NCBI GenBank assembly: GCA_963697675.1
Contig: CAVOOW010000001.1
Span: 1 to 64,000 of the forward strand
Length of the DNA: 64,000 bases
Reading direction: 5' to 3'
From: CAVOOW01 sp963697675
GTDB taxonomy: Bacteria; Actinomycetota; Actinomycetes; JACCUZ01
In this document: piece after piece, positions 16,378-24,824 of the stretch
How the letters are laid out: each line of letters starts with the position of its first letter
Position numbering within the stretch: the stretch's first letter is position 1
Notes under the pieces: generated by a model
Database searches by the model: none
What the model saw: only the letters and a program-made list of their open reading frames with translations
Told to the model about the DNA's origin: nothing
Made by a program: the position numbers and the translations under genes

Positions 16378-18228
16378 TCAGTAACCTCCAGGCGCTCCTA
16401 TAAGCACGGCGATGCCACGACCCAGCGTCTCGAGATCTATCTGCGAGAGGCCGGTCAGCACCGCGACGGGGGCCAGGGATGCAAGCCGTGACCCGCCCGG
16501 GACCCGTTCCGTCTCGAGCGGCGGGGGCGTCCTCAGCTCCAGAACGTTCGTACGGCGTATGACCAGGATGTGGTTTGCGCCGAACGCGGAACGTGAAACC
16601 CGCTCCGTGGTCCACAGTCCTTTGTCGACGAACTCGCGACGGATGTGGCGCTTGACCTGTCGGTGGTCGAAGCCAAGATGCGGGCCCCAGCCGCTGCGCG
16701 GCGGCCTGCGGAACGGCTCGAGATCGCGATAGGTCGCAACGGCAAGGGCGTAGCGCAGCACCTGCCGATGACTCGAGAAAAAGCCCGCATACACGTTGCG
16801 CCGCAGTATCGGACGAGTGAGGAACTTGACCAGTCCCACCAGCCCTACCTCGTTCGGCATCGACAGGATCAGCCAGGCACCGGGTTTCATGGCATTGTGC
16901 AGGACCTGGACGGCGCTCCGATAATCCCCGACGTGCTCCAGAGTCTCCAAGCAGAGGACGACCTTCCCGGGCCTGGCCACGCGGGCCGTGGCGTCATTCA
17001 GGTCGATGCGCCGGAACCTCGCGTGGTGCAGACCGCGCCTTCGCGCTGCCTGCAAGAGACGCGGAACGCAGTCATAGCCCGCAACGCGCCACACGGCAGG
17101 GAGGTCCTCGTTCCGCCGCAGTTCCGAAACGATGAACCCGTCGGAGCAACCGAGGTCGATGACCAGCCCACGCGAGTCCAGGTCCAGCTGGCGCAGCAGG
17201 GAACGAAGTCGTTTGAGCCGGGCCCGGTGGGCGAAGTTGGCGGGAGACAGACCGACGTAGGACCGCGCGTGAGTCCACGCATCGAGGTCGGCGCCACTGC
17301 GAGCCTCCTGCAGCCAGGTCCGGAGGCCGGGGGTTCGCTTCGTGGTGCCCACTGTCTCGCCGAGCGTCAAACGTGACACGCTGCCATCCGTTGATTCGCT
17401 GATCCGGACGCCCACGGCAGCAGCCGCGAGCTCATCGGGATCATGTGACTGCCTCGCCCCTTCCCGCTCGATAGAGGAGGGTAGTGGGCTTGAGAGCGGC
17501 CTGCCACCGGCGGCAATGTCCGCTCGCTCGCCCTCGAACTGGGTGCGTCCGAGGATCCACAGGAGCCTCGGGTGGTCCAGCCAGAACTGGCGGTCCTGGC
17601 GGAGTGACGCCGTCGCGCGGTCCATGACGATGATGGCCTGCAACAACAATCCGCCAACAAGGGCTCCAGCGACGAGATCGGTCAGCCAGTGCGTGCGTCG
17701 GTAGAGGGAGACGAGCACCGTCATCGTCGTCATCGCCGCGATGACCACCGTCAACAATTTCAGCGGTGGTCGGTCGGCGTAGCGGTTGAGCAGGTAGAGG
17801 ATCAGCCCGCCGGTCAGCACCATGTTCGACGAGTGACCGGACGGGAAGATGACGCCTCCGGTGAAGACGTCGACGCTCTCGGTCGACGGCTTGGCCCGTC
17901 CGATGACGATCTTCATCCCGCCCACGACGACGTTCAGGATCAGGACCAGCCAGAGCGAGAGGAGCACGGGTCGCCAGGTGCGGTGCCTGCGACCGAGGGT
18001 GCCAGCCACGATGAGCAAGATCGGGATCGTGACGCTGCGCTGCCCGACTTTGTCGTAGATGATGGAGAACTCCCGCAGCGGCGGCCATTCCTCTGTCCCA
18101 TGGAACCGGCCGACCCACAGGTCGAGGCGGACCAGCGGCCCTTGGATGAACACGTCGGCCATCACCAACAGCAGTGCCGCCGCCAGCCCGGCCAACCAGA
18201 TCCGATCACGAAACCCGAGCAGTCTCAC
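16378..18228 (-). CDS. PAP2 phosphatase-methyltransferase fusion protein
   Basis: A 616-residue protein with two enzyme domains. Residues 1-205 are a multi-helix PAP2 phosphatase: KIVIGRAKP (106-114, with Lys in place of the usual Arg), PSGHS (129-133) and RRTHWLTD (177-184), the three phosphatase motifs. A polar linker runs from 206 to 320. Residues 320-580 are a class I methyltransferase: VIDLGCSDGF near 356-365, YDCVPRLLQAARRRG, then LCLETLEHVGDYR and PGAWLILSMPN. The first half likely dephosphorylates a lipid phosphate in the membrane; the second methylates an unknown acceptor. The reading frame is continuous, so the fusion looks real. Confidence 0.8.
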   Translation of the reverse strand: MRLLGFRDRIWLAGLAAALLLVMADVFIQGPLVRLDLWVGRFHGTEEWPPLREFSIIYDKVGQRSVTIPILLIVAGTLGRRHRTWRPVLLSLWLVLILNVVVGGMKIVIGRAKPSTESVDVFTGGVIFPSGHSSNMVLTGGLILYLLNRYADRPPLKLLTVVIAAMTTMTVLVSLYRRTHWLTDLVAGALVGGLLLQAIIVMDRATASLRQDRQFWLDHPRLLWILGRTQFEGERADIAAGGRPLSSPLPSSIEREGARQSHDPDELAAAAVGVRISESTDGSVSRLTLGETVGTTKRTPGLRTWLQEARSGADLDAWTHARSYVGLSPANFAHRARLKRLRSLLRQLDLDSRGLVIDLGCSDGFIVSELRRNEDLPAVWRVAGYDCVPRLLQAARRRGLHHARFRRIDLNDATARVARPGKVVLCLETLEHVGDYRSAVQVLHNAMKPGAWLILSMPNEVGLVGLVKFLTRPILRRNVYAGFFSSHRQVLRYALAVATYRDLEPFRRPPRSGWGPHLGFDHRQVKRHIRREFVDKGLWTTERVSRSAFGANHILVIRRTNVLELRTPPPLETERVPGGSRLASLAPVAVLTGLSQIDLETLGRGIAVLIGAPGGY

Positions 18229-18363
18229 GACGGCGTCCTGATGGCAGAGCGGTCACGGACCGGCTCGTTGGAGGCGTGGCCGGGCGCCCCGCGCGTCATC
18301 CGTCGATCCTGGCACCTGACTGCGGCCTCGTGCACCCCAGGGCTGGGCGTGTCGCCGCCTGGG

Positions 18364-19503
18364 TCAGGTCCCCGTGCCGGCTGGGTTGAAGTCGATCACC
18401 AGCACAGCGGCGTCGTCCTCGTTGCGGCGTCCACGAGGTCGAAGCGTGCCATCCAGAAGCTGCCCGGCCGCGGCGGTCGGTTCGGCCTCGTCCAAGTCAC
18501 TGAGCTGTCGGTCGAGGGGCAGCATGGTCCCTGCGGCATCGCGGGACTCGAGCAGACCATCGGTGTAGATCACGAGGCGGTCCTGCGGGGTTAGCGTGAA
18601 CGTATCGCTGTGCAGATCCGGCGATCGCCCCAGGGCAGTGGCGTACCGCTGCGGAGACAGGCTCGTGACGCGGCCCTCGGCATCGCGGCGCAAGGGCGGA
18701 GGATGCCCGCAGTTGACGACCTCTGCCCACCCGCGGTCGTCGACGTCCATGATGACCGCGGTCGCAGACTGTCCCTGGGCGCCGAGCAGCACGATCGCGT
18801 GGTCGACCGCGCGCGCGACCTCGATCAACGACAGGCCCGGCCGCTCGCACGCCTCGCGAAAGCTGGCCAGCATGATGGACGCCAGCGGAACAGCGCTCAA
18901 GCCTCGACCGTCCACGTCCCCGACCAGGATGCGAGCGCCTCGGCCCGTGGGCTGGACGTCCACGACATCGCCGGCAACCTCTGACGTGCTGTCCGACGAC
19001 AGGTATCGCGAGCCGAAGGCGAAGCGCCCGGTCCGCGGCGGCACCGGCTGCAGGATCGCTGCCTGCGCGACCTGGGCCACGCGCAGCACGGCACGCAGAT
19101 GCCGCTCGCGCCGTTCCCGCAGGAGGCAGTTGCCGACGGCGAACCCGCCCAGACCTGCGAGGACGAGCAGTTGCACGGTGACGGTCTGACCAGATCCAGG
19201 CCGAAACGCCACCACCATGGCACCGAGCAGCAGCGAGTACGTCGCCACCACGGCGGTCCATCGCGAGGTCAGGAGCAGCGAGGCGACGAGAGGGCCCAGC
19301 GCGAGCCAGGCGACCGAGGCCACCGGCCGATCGACACCCATCTCGAGGACGGCCACGGCACTGAGCAGCACGGTCAGTGCCGGTGCCACGGCACGGACAG
19401 CCACATCCTTTGCGCGGCTGGAATCGGTACGGAGCGAGTCGCGAACGGGTGGCTGGGCGTCCTCAGCTGGCGGCCTTGCCGATACGAGAGGTTCCTGCAT
19501 CAT
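18364..19503 (-). CDS. Membrane-anchored PP2C/SpoIIE family serine phosphatase
   Basis: A 379-residue protein. Residues 35-125 contain four or five hydrophobic helices (ALTVLLSAVAVLEMGV, SVAWLALGPLVASLLLTS, ATYSLLLGAMVVAF, LLVLAGLGGFAVGNCLL). After a helical linker the SpoIIE phosphatase domain follows (about 150-375): EVAGDVVDVQPTGRGARILV, GDVDGRGLSAVPLASIMLAS, VNCGHPPPLRRDAEG, DRLVIYTDGLLESRD and NEDDAAVLVI, with the metal-binding Asp residues in place. Such proteins usually dephosphorylate anti-anti-sigma factors. A GGAG site lies five bases before the ATG. No partner sigma-control genes lie adjacent. Confidence 0.88.
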   Translation of the reverse strand: MMQEPLVSARPPAEDAQPPVRDSLRTDSSRAKDVAVRAVAPALTVLLSAVAVLEMGVDRPVASVAWLALGPLVASLLLTSRWTAVVATYSLLLGAMVVAFRPGSGQTVTVQLLVLAGLGGFAVGNCLLRERRERHLRAVLRVAQVAQAAILQPVPPRTGRFAFGSRYLSSDSTSEVAGDVVDVQPTGRGARILVGDVDGRGLSAVPLASIMLASFREACERPGLSLIEVARAVDHAIVLLGAQGQSATAVIMDVDDRGWAEVVNCGHPPPLRRDAEGRVTSLSPQRYATALGRSPDLHSDTFTLTPQDRLVIYTDGLLESRDAAGTMLPLDRQLSDLDEAEPTAAAGQLLDGTLRPRGRRNEDDAAVLVIDFNPAGTGT

Positions 19504-19590
19504 GAGGGCTCCGACTAGGGAACGGTGATCATCGCCTGACCTACGACGGTGCGACTCTCTGGCAGCTGCAGCGACACGGAGGGGCCACGC

Positions 19591-19830
19591 TCAGAGGGCT
19601 GCGTGGCGTCTACACCTCGTACGACGACCACCGCCCATGGGTAGTTCCAGTCTCCGGGCGGGCGAGAGATCAGTCGCGGGATCGCCCGAGCACATATCGC
19701 CGAAGTCGATCACCCCAGCGAGCATCCCGTCCCGTACGACCACGTTTGCTGGATGCAGGTCAGCATGCAGCCAGACCGTGCCAGGCGGGCGCAGCGACGG
19801 CCTTCTCCCACGCGTCCCGCGCAGCGTCAT
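19591..19830 (-). pseudogene. Aminoglycoside phosphotransferase-like fragment
   Basis: Only the catalytic core survives: HADLHPANVVVRDG (the HxDxxxxN loop) followed by GVIDFGDMCSGDPATDL (the metal-binding Asp). The N-terminal ATP-binding lobe is missing, and after DPATDLS the sequence no longer resembles the family. A different frame stays open from about 19660 to a TAG at 19516 (ending RTVVGQAMITVP). This is therefore a scrap of an APH/choline-kinase-like gene, squeezed between the PEP-mutase-like gene and the phosphatase. Confidence 0.6.
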
Positions 19831-19832
19831 CC

Positions 19833-20588
19833 TCAGCTCGGCAGCGTGCCTCCACCCAAGATCTGTGCGGCCGCGCCCGCCAACGCCTTGAGCGCCAGCC
19901 TCTGCGGTTGAGGACCGTAGGAGAGGCGAGCGACGCCGAGCGCTGCCAGCTCGCTCTGCGACGGCGAGCCCGGGATCCCGATCACGCCGACCTTGCGGTC
20001 ACCGATGCCTTCGACAAGTGTTCGGATCATCTCTGCGTCGAGTCGACCCGGCACGAAGACGCAGTCGGCGCCGGCGTCGAGGAACGCGCGGCCTCGTTCG
20101 ATCGCGTCGGCCATGATCTCGCCGCGGTCACGGTCGCTGGGCAGCGCGAAGGCGTCGGTGCGCGCGTTGAGTACGAACGGCACACCCTCCTCCCCCGCTG
20201 CTCGCACGACTGCCTCGACAGCCTCGACCGCAGCAGCGAGAGGCTTCATCTGGTCTTCGATGTTGGCGCCGACGACACCGAGCCCGATCGCCCGGCGAAC
20301 GGTCTCGCCAGGATTCCCGTAGCCCGCCTCGAGATCCGCGGTCACCGGCAGGTCGACGGCCGCCGCGATGCGGCCGACCATGTCGAGCATGGTGTCCACC
20401 GGGATCTGCTCGCCGTCGGGATAGCCGAACGAGGCGGCGATCGCATGGCTCGCCGTGGCGATCGCGCGACACCCGGGCGCGGCGGCCACGGTCTTGGCGG
20501 TGGCGACGTCCCAGACATTGACGAGTACGAGCAGCTCGGGGTCGGTGTGCAGCTGCCTGAGCAGCTGTGCCCGCTCGACGGTGGTCAT
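19833..20588 (-). CDS. Isocitrate lyase/phosphoenolpyruvate mutase family protein
   Basis: A 251-residue TIM-barrel enzyme, typical length for the short PEP-mutase-like class. It has LLVLVNVWDVATAKTV near the start, ATASHAIAASFGYPDGEQ, then LPVTADLEAGYGNPGETV carrying the metal-ligand Asp/Glu, GANIEDQMKPL, and VLNARTDAFAL. These match 2-methylisocitrate lyase-like and oxaloacetate hydrolase-like relatives that cleave or form C-C or C-P bonds next to a carboxylate. The strict KKCGH lyase motif is absent, so true isocitrate lyase activity is unlikely. Substrate unknown; it stands alone. Confidence 0.85.
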   Translation of the reverse strand: MTTVERAQLLRQLHTDPELLVLVNVWDVATAKTVAAAPGCRAIATASHAIAASFGYPDGEQIPVDTMLDMVGRIAAAVDLPVTADLEAGYGNPGETVRRAIGLGVVGANIEDQMKPLAAAVEAVEAVVRAAGEEGVPFVLNARTDAFALPSDRDRGEIMADAIERGRAFLDAGADCVFVPGRLDAEMIRTLVEGIGDRKVGVIGIPGSPSQSELAALGVARLSYGPQPQRLALKALAGAAAQILGGGTLPS

Positions 20589-20832
20589 GCGTCACTCGGG
20601 GTCAGCGACCTCGCGCGCGCTATTGCGCCGAGCCGGTTCCGCGCGTTCATGACAGTTTTCACGCAGAAGAGATTAGCCAAGCCCCCGTCAGAGAAGTGCG
20701 CGCCTCCTGGTCCTCGGGATCACGCTCCGTGCTATCCGGGCACGGTGTGTCACAGGGACGCTCGGATGGTCGACTGCCGGTGGCGGCGGGTGTCACACTT
20801 GGTAGAACGTGAGCACTATCGGGGGGGAACCG

Positions 20833-21048
20833 ATGAAAATCACACGGCAAGAGGACACCGACTCACTGCAGTCTGTCCGTGCTCGGAAGGCCCCGCGCCT
20901 GCATGACATCGCCATGCGCGAAGGAGCCCACCGGAGCTGCGTCGAGGCCGCCCGGGCCGGCGCCTGTCCGACGTGCATCAGCATCGTCGACGCGATCATT
21001 GACCGGAGCCGCAGCGCAGAGAAACGACGAAGGCTTCTCACTTCGTGA
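20833..21048 (+). CDS. Small hypothetical protein with CxxC
   Basis: A 71-residue protein starting at the ATG at 20833, which has a GGGGGGGAA ribosome site a few bases ahead; an in-frame GTG 24 bases upstream is less likely. It is basic and contains a short Cys pair (AGACPTCISIVD) plus one earlier Cys. A redox or metal role is possible but no family was recognised. It is convergent with the coiled-coil protein to its right. Confidence 0.45.
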   Translation: MKITRQEDTDSLQSVRARKAPRLHDIAMREGAHRSCVEAARAGACPTCISIVDAIIDRSRSAEKRRRLLTS

Positions 21049-21091
21049 CGTGACCACGGCGTCACATCGGCACAGAGGATGGGACGGGCTG

Positions 21092-21436
21092 TTACCGATC
21101 GGCTGGCTGGGTCTGCGCCCGATAGGTCTCCAACAGAGAGCCGAGTTGGTCGCGCATCGCCTCGACGGCATCCAGACTGCGCTGCAGCTCTTCGCGCAGC
21201 TGTTCGGTGGCTCGTCGCAACTCGGGGCTGTCCCCGCGGGCCTCGGCCCGGATCCGCTCAGCCTCCTCGTGGGCTCCAGCAATGACCCGCTGCGCCTCGT
21301 CACCGGCGTCTTCACGCGTCTTCAGAGCGACTTGTGCCGCAGTGTTCAACAGACTCAGCGTGCGGTTTGCGGTGTCAAACTCATCGGCCGCCGCCGCGCC
21401 GGCGTTTCCGGTTTCGCCCGACGGTCCCATGGACAT
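21092..21436 (-). CDS. Small coiled-coil protein
   Basis: A 114-residue protein starting at ATG 21436 with CAGGAG seven bases ahead. After a Gly/Ala-rich N-terminus the chain is one long amphipathic, charge-rich helix (LKTREDAGDEAQRVIAGAHE, EAERIRAEARGDSPELRRAT, LREELQRSLDAVEAMRDQLG), strongly coiled-coil in character. It recalls the C-terminal part of DivIVA-like proteins but lacks their N-terminal membrane-binding domain. It is divergent from bldC and the two share a 192-base intergenic region. Function unknown. Confidence 0.65.
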   Translation of the reverse strand: MSMGPSGETGNAGAAAADEFDTANRTLSLLNTAAQVALKTREDAGDEAQRVIAGAHEEAERIRAEARGDSPELRRATEQLREELQRSLDAVEAMRDQLGSLLETYRAQTQPADR

Positions 21437-21628
21437 GTCCGGTCTCCTGATGTAGCAGGTCTCTGGCTCCGACACAGCTCGGGCAGGCAACGATACGCGT
21501 TGGATCGGGCGCGACGTCCAGGATACAGGCGATGCGCGGAAACCTGGTTATAACGGACTATTCCTGACATACGCGGCGAAGTGCACACTAGGAGGGCCGT
21601 AGTGACCGGTTCCGCAGAGAGGCACCTC

Positions 21629-21832
21629 ATGACCCACGTTCCCGTCACCGAGCCGCTGTTGACTCCATCCGAGGTGGCCACGATGTTCCGGGTTGACCCC
21701 AAGACAGTGACTCGCTGGGCCAAGGCCGGAAAGCTCACGTCGATCCGGACCCTCGGCGGTCACCGCCGCTACCGCGAGACTGAGGTCCGGGCCCTGCTCG
21801 CCGGGCTTCCCGAGCGGCGCACAGGAATCTGA
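21629..21832 (+). CDS. bldC: BldC developmental regulator
   Basis: A 67-residue protein nearly identical in pattern to Streptomyces BldC: LLTPSEVATMFRVDPKTVTR, WAKAGKLTSIRTLGGHRRYR, then ETEVRALLAGLPERR. It is a stand-alone MerR-type winged helix that binds as head-to-tail oligomers on direct repeats and controls entry into development; orthologues occur widely in non-sporulating actinobacteria too. The ATG at 21629 (GAGAGG six bases ahead) gives the standard length; an in-frame upstream start would add 16 unrelated residues. Recognition is confident. It supports the actinobacterial origin of the window. Confidence 0.93.
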   Translation: MTHVPVTEPLLTPSEVATMFRVDPKTVTRWAKAGKLTSIRTLGGHRRYRETEVRALLAGLPERRTGI

Positions 21833-21993
21833 CGACCCAGGCGGTTCGCTCGCTATGGCGCGTACGGCGGCCCTCGGAAAGCAGCCGGTGTCGACAAGCG
21901 TCGTGCAGTAACTAGCACGGGCCGCTTGGCGCAAGCGGGGCGGACGGTGCGCGTCCATGACGATGTCTGGCGAGTGACGACAGCGGATCCAAC

Positions 21994-22897
21994 TTGCCGC
22001 CACCGGCTAAGGCCATGTTCGAAGTTCTCGCAAAAACCCCGCCGTCGCCCTCGTCACCGACGCCACCGTCCGGACCGACATCGACACGACCATCGGGACC
22101 GACCCCCGCGACGCCTGCTCCTCCCGCGGCCGGCGGTGCGCTGCTTGGGATGTCGGCGCCGGTGCAGTTCTGGGACGAACGGGTCCGTGAGGTCGGCCCA
22201 GGGCTGCAGGCCCGTCGGCTGTTCTTCACCAGCTTCGATGCGTCACTGGCAAAGGCGACCGAGGCCTGTGCCGCCGGCATGTACCCGGTCATGTCGTTCA
22301 AGACCGGGGCTTACTCATGGTCTCAGGTGGCGACCGGCAACGCCGATGCCGCACTGCGGGCGTTGGCCACGAAGCTGACTGCGCTGCCTTGCGACGTGTT
22401 CGTCGCGATCCACCACGAGCCGGCCAAGGACGGTGTCCCTGCGGACTGGGCGGCGATGCAGGTCCACGCATTGCCGATGATCGGTGGCGCGCTGGGCGGA
22501 AAGATCAAGGTCGGTGTGATCGGCAACGGCTGGTGGTTCTCCCCGTCGAACAAGGGACTCTCCGACGCGGAGATCGCCGCGTACATCACACCTGCGGTCA
22601 AGGCGGCCTCGGACGTGATCGCCTCGGACACCTACCAGATGACGGAGACGCTCTGAGGAAGCTGCGCCAAAGATCATCGGCATGGCCGCGTGGGCCCGCC
22701 GCACCGGTGGCGTGCGCGCGCTTGGTCTCGGCGAGTTCAACGCGGCCACCCCGGCGGCGATCACCAACGCCACGAACGCGCTGGCCGCCGACCCGATGTA
22801 CGCCTGGGGCTGCCTGTGGAACACGGACCTCAACACCGTCCACATCTTGAGTGGCGACCGCCTCGTTGCGTTCAAGGCCGCCCTCGCGAACTGGTAG
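21994..22897 (+). pseudogene. Glycoside hydrolase-like protein (GH26-like), frameshifted
   Basis: The first frame (to TGA at 22654) gives a Pro/Ser/Thr-rich linker, then LLGMSAPVQFWDERVREVG, MYPVMSFKTGAYSWSQVATG, CDVFVAIHHEPAKDGVP and KIKVGVIGNGWWFSPSNKGL. The second frame continues with PKIIGMAAWARRTGGVRALG, LGEFNAATPA and DPMYAWGCLWNTDLNT to 22897. The break is exactly at CTC TGA G, where skipping one base rejoins the frames. The pattern (HHEP as acid region, GEF as nucleophile region) resembles GH26-like beta-mannanase folds seen in secreted actinobacterial proteins. The start is uncertain (TTG 21994 or ATG 22015) and no signal peptide is visible. Confidence 0.6.
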
Positions 22898-23066
22898 TCG
22901 GCTTGCAGTCGAACGAGCCACGTCGGCGTCATCCCTGCGAACGACTCCGACATGCGTCTGGTGGATGACCCGTGTCGGCAACGCGGCCGACGACGACACC
23001 GTGGGCCGGCTCCTACCTTCGAAATCCAGAGCTCCCGACAGGCGGAGCCGTTCGAAGGAGAATGCC

Positions 23067-23848
23067 GTGACGGTCACGACCGTACAAGAAACGATCCGCT
23101 CCGCCGAGCCGGTGCAGATCCAGCAGTACTCCCGCCGCCAGATCCTCGGCGTGTGGGCGGCGGTCACGATCCCGATGAGCTTGCTCAGCTGGATCGTGGC
23201 CCCTTGGCTCAGTCACCGACTCGACAGTCGAGATCCGTTCATCGACGCGCTCTGATCTGCTTCAACGTCGGGTTGCTGTGGATGATCACGCTGGTCCTCA
23301 TCCTGGTCCGACGGGAGCAAGGGTCACTGGCATGGTCACGCGTCCGTGACGCCCTGTGGCTACGCGCACCCCAGGACCCGAAGACCGGTCGCCGGGGCGG
23401 AAAGGTCTGGTGGTGGGCGCTGTTCTTCACGGTCCTCTCGGCGGGCGTGAACGCGCTGCCCATCGACCCGATGGGCCCGTTGCCCAGAGACCTTCCCAAT
23501 GCCATCGGAACCGACCGGTTGGCTCACTACTTCTCGGGCAACTGGATCGGCTACGGCCTGGTCGTGGCGGTCTGCTTTCTAGCCCCGGTGGCCGAAGAAC
23601 TGGTCTTCCGTGGACTGCTGCTCCCGCGCATTCGAGCGGTCTTCGGACGTGGCGACGTGGTCGCCAGCGGCGTCCTGTTCACGATCTACCACCTGCATCA
23701 GCCGTGGAGCATGCCAGCAACCCTGATCGACGGCATCCTCAACCAGGCCTACCCGACGCGGCGCTTCCGCAGCACCTGGATGGGCCTCATCACGCACACG
23801 GCTCCGAGCTTCCTCATCGTCGGCGCGCTGATCTTCCTGGTGATCTAG
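23067..23848 (+). pseudogene. CPBP family intramembrane metalloprotease, frameshifted
   Basis: GTG at 23067 has AAGGAG six bases ahead. The first frame (TVTTVQETIRSAEPVQIQQY, then VWAAVTIPMSLLSWIVAPWL) ends at TGA 23253. The second frame continues with ICFNVGLLWMITLVLILVRR and carries the protease motif VAEELVFRG (EExxxR), then FTIYHLHQPW with the second His and a final membrane helix. Removing two bases of the CTCT at 23249 or adding one rejoins the frames into a protein of about 260 residues. All motifs are intact, so sequencing error is likely. It is a second CPBP gene besides that at 7253, with different surroundings. Confidence 0.7.
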
Positions 23849-23859
23849 CCGGTCTTGGG

Positions 23860-24636
23860 TCAGCGCCGGGCCACGAGCTCGATTTCAACCGGTCGCCCCG
23901 GCGACTCCGGGACGCAGCAGGTGAGGTCGGTGCGGCACTGTGCCAGCGGGGGCTCGGCGTCAAGTGAGGCGAGGACGACGTCGAGCTGGGCGGAGAACCG
24001 CTGGAGCTCGGCGATCCTTTCGGCGATCTCTTCCTGCTTCTCATCGACCAGCCGGCGGACCTGCTCGTGCGCGGCGCCGCAGTTGGTCCCGGCCCAGACC
24101 GGGATCAACGCGGTGATCTGTTCGCAGCTCAGCCCCATCCGGCGGGCCTGGGTGATGAAGCCGCAGGCGGCCAGGCCGCCTCGTCGGCATAGTCGCGGTA
24201 ACCGGAGGCCGTAACCCACGTACAAGGTCAAGGTCTTGACCTTGCACGCGAGTGCAACTTCTACGTTCCTTGTCAGGACCGGGAACAGCGGGTTCTCCTG
24301 TAGCAGCACAGTGCCAGCCGCCAGGATTGCCACGACCTCCGCCGCCGCGGCCGTCCATACCTCCCAGGTGGTCCAGTGCTCGTGGACGCCGTAGAGCCCC
24401 GCCGTAGCGGCGATGATGAACGCACCGAGCGTGGCCACGCCGAACCCGACGCCGAGCACCAGCGGGATCCAGTGCCGCCACGTCACCAGCAGGATCGCGA
24501 TGACGACGCCGCCGACCGCGTTCACCATGAACGCAGGGCCGACGACGTGGGTGTGCCGGAACACGTGGAACCAGAGGTAGAGGTGGACCGCGGCTGACAC
24601 CAGCACGGCGGCCGCAGCCAGCATCCGCAACTTCAT
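23860..24636 (-). pseudogene. Membrane protein joined to a scrambled MerR heavy-metal regulator
   Basis: One open frame of 258 codons reads through two unrelated parts. Residues 1-115 are a four-helix membrane protein (MLAAAAVLVSAAVHLYLWFH, VNAVGGVVIAILLVTW, WTAAAAEVVAILAAGTVL). From about residue 122 the sequence is a MerR regulator: VEVALACKVKTL matches the first HTH, a shifted frame gives TASGYRDYADEAA (the wing), and the original frame resumes with FITQARRMGLSCEQITALIP. A long dimer helix and a Cys cluster (CRTDLTCC, with an earlier Cys in GTNCGAA) follow, typical of metal-sensing members. About eight residues of the recognition region are missing. The MerR part is probably non-functional as written. 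Confidence 0.6.
24223..24244. repeat. Perfect 22-base palindrome inside the MerR remnant
   Basis: CAAGGTCAAG-GT-CTTGACCTTG has perfect ten-base arms. It lies exactly where the MerR DNA-recognition codons are disturbed. It resembles MerR-type operators (AAGGTCAAG halves) but with arms in inverse order, so it may instead mark a fold-back mutation. Confidence 0.5.
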
Positions 24637-24786
24637 GACGTTCTCCGTTCCTCGGTCGTCGTCCCGGCCGACCTAGGCAAGGCACTCCTCGAGAATCGCG
24701 GCAACGCGACGCGTTGGCATCCCGGCCAACGGGACATCCACGGTCCGGCTGACCGGAATCGCGGATACCTGCTAGCCGGAAGTGCG

Positions 24787-24811
24787 CACGATGCGCGGGG
24801 CGCGCATCGTG
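24787..24811. promoter_or_regulatory. Hairpin or operator before the methyltransferase gene
   Basis: CACGATGCGC (24787-24796) and GCGCATCGTG (24802-24811) form a perfect ten-base stem with a five-base loop. It ends 13 bases before the ATG at 24825, so either a bound regulator or an mRNA hairpin could limit translation start. Confidence 0.5.
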
Positions 24812-24824
24812 GCAACCTGGGTTC

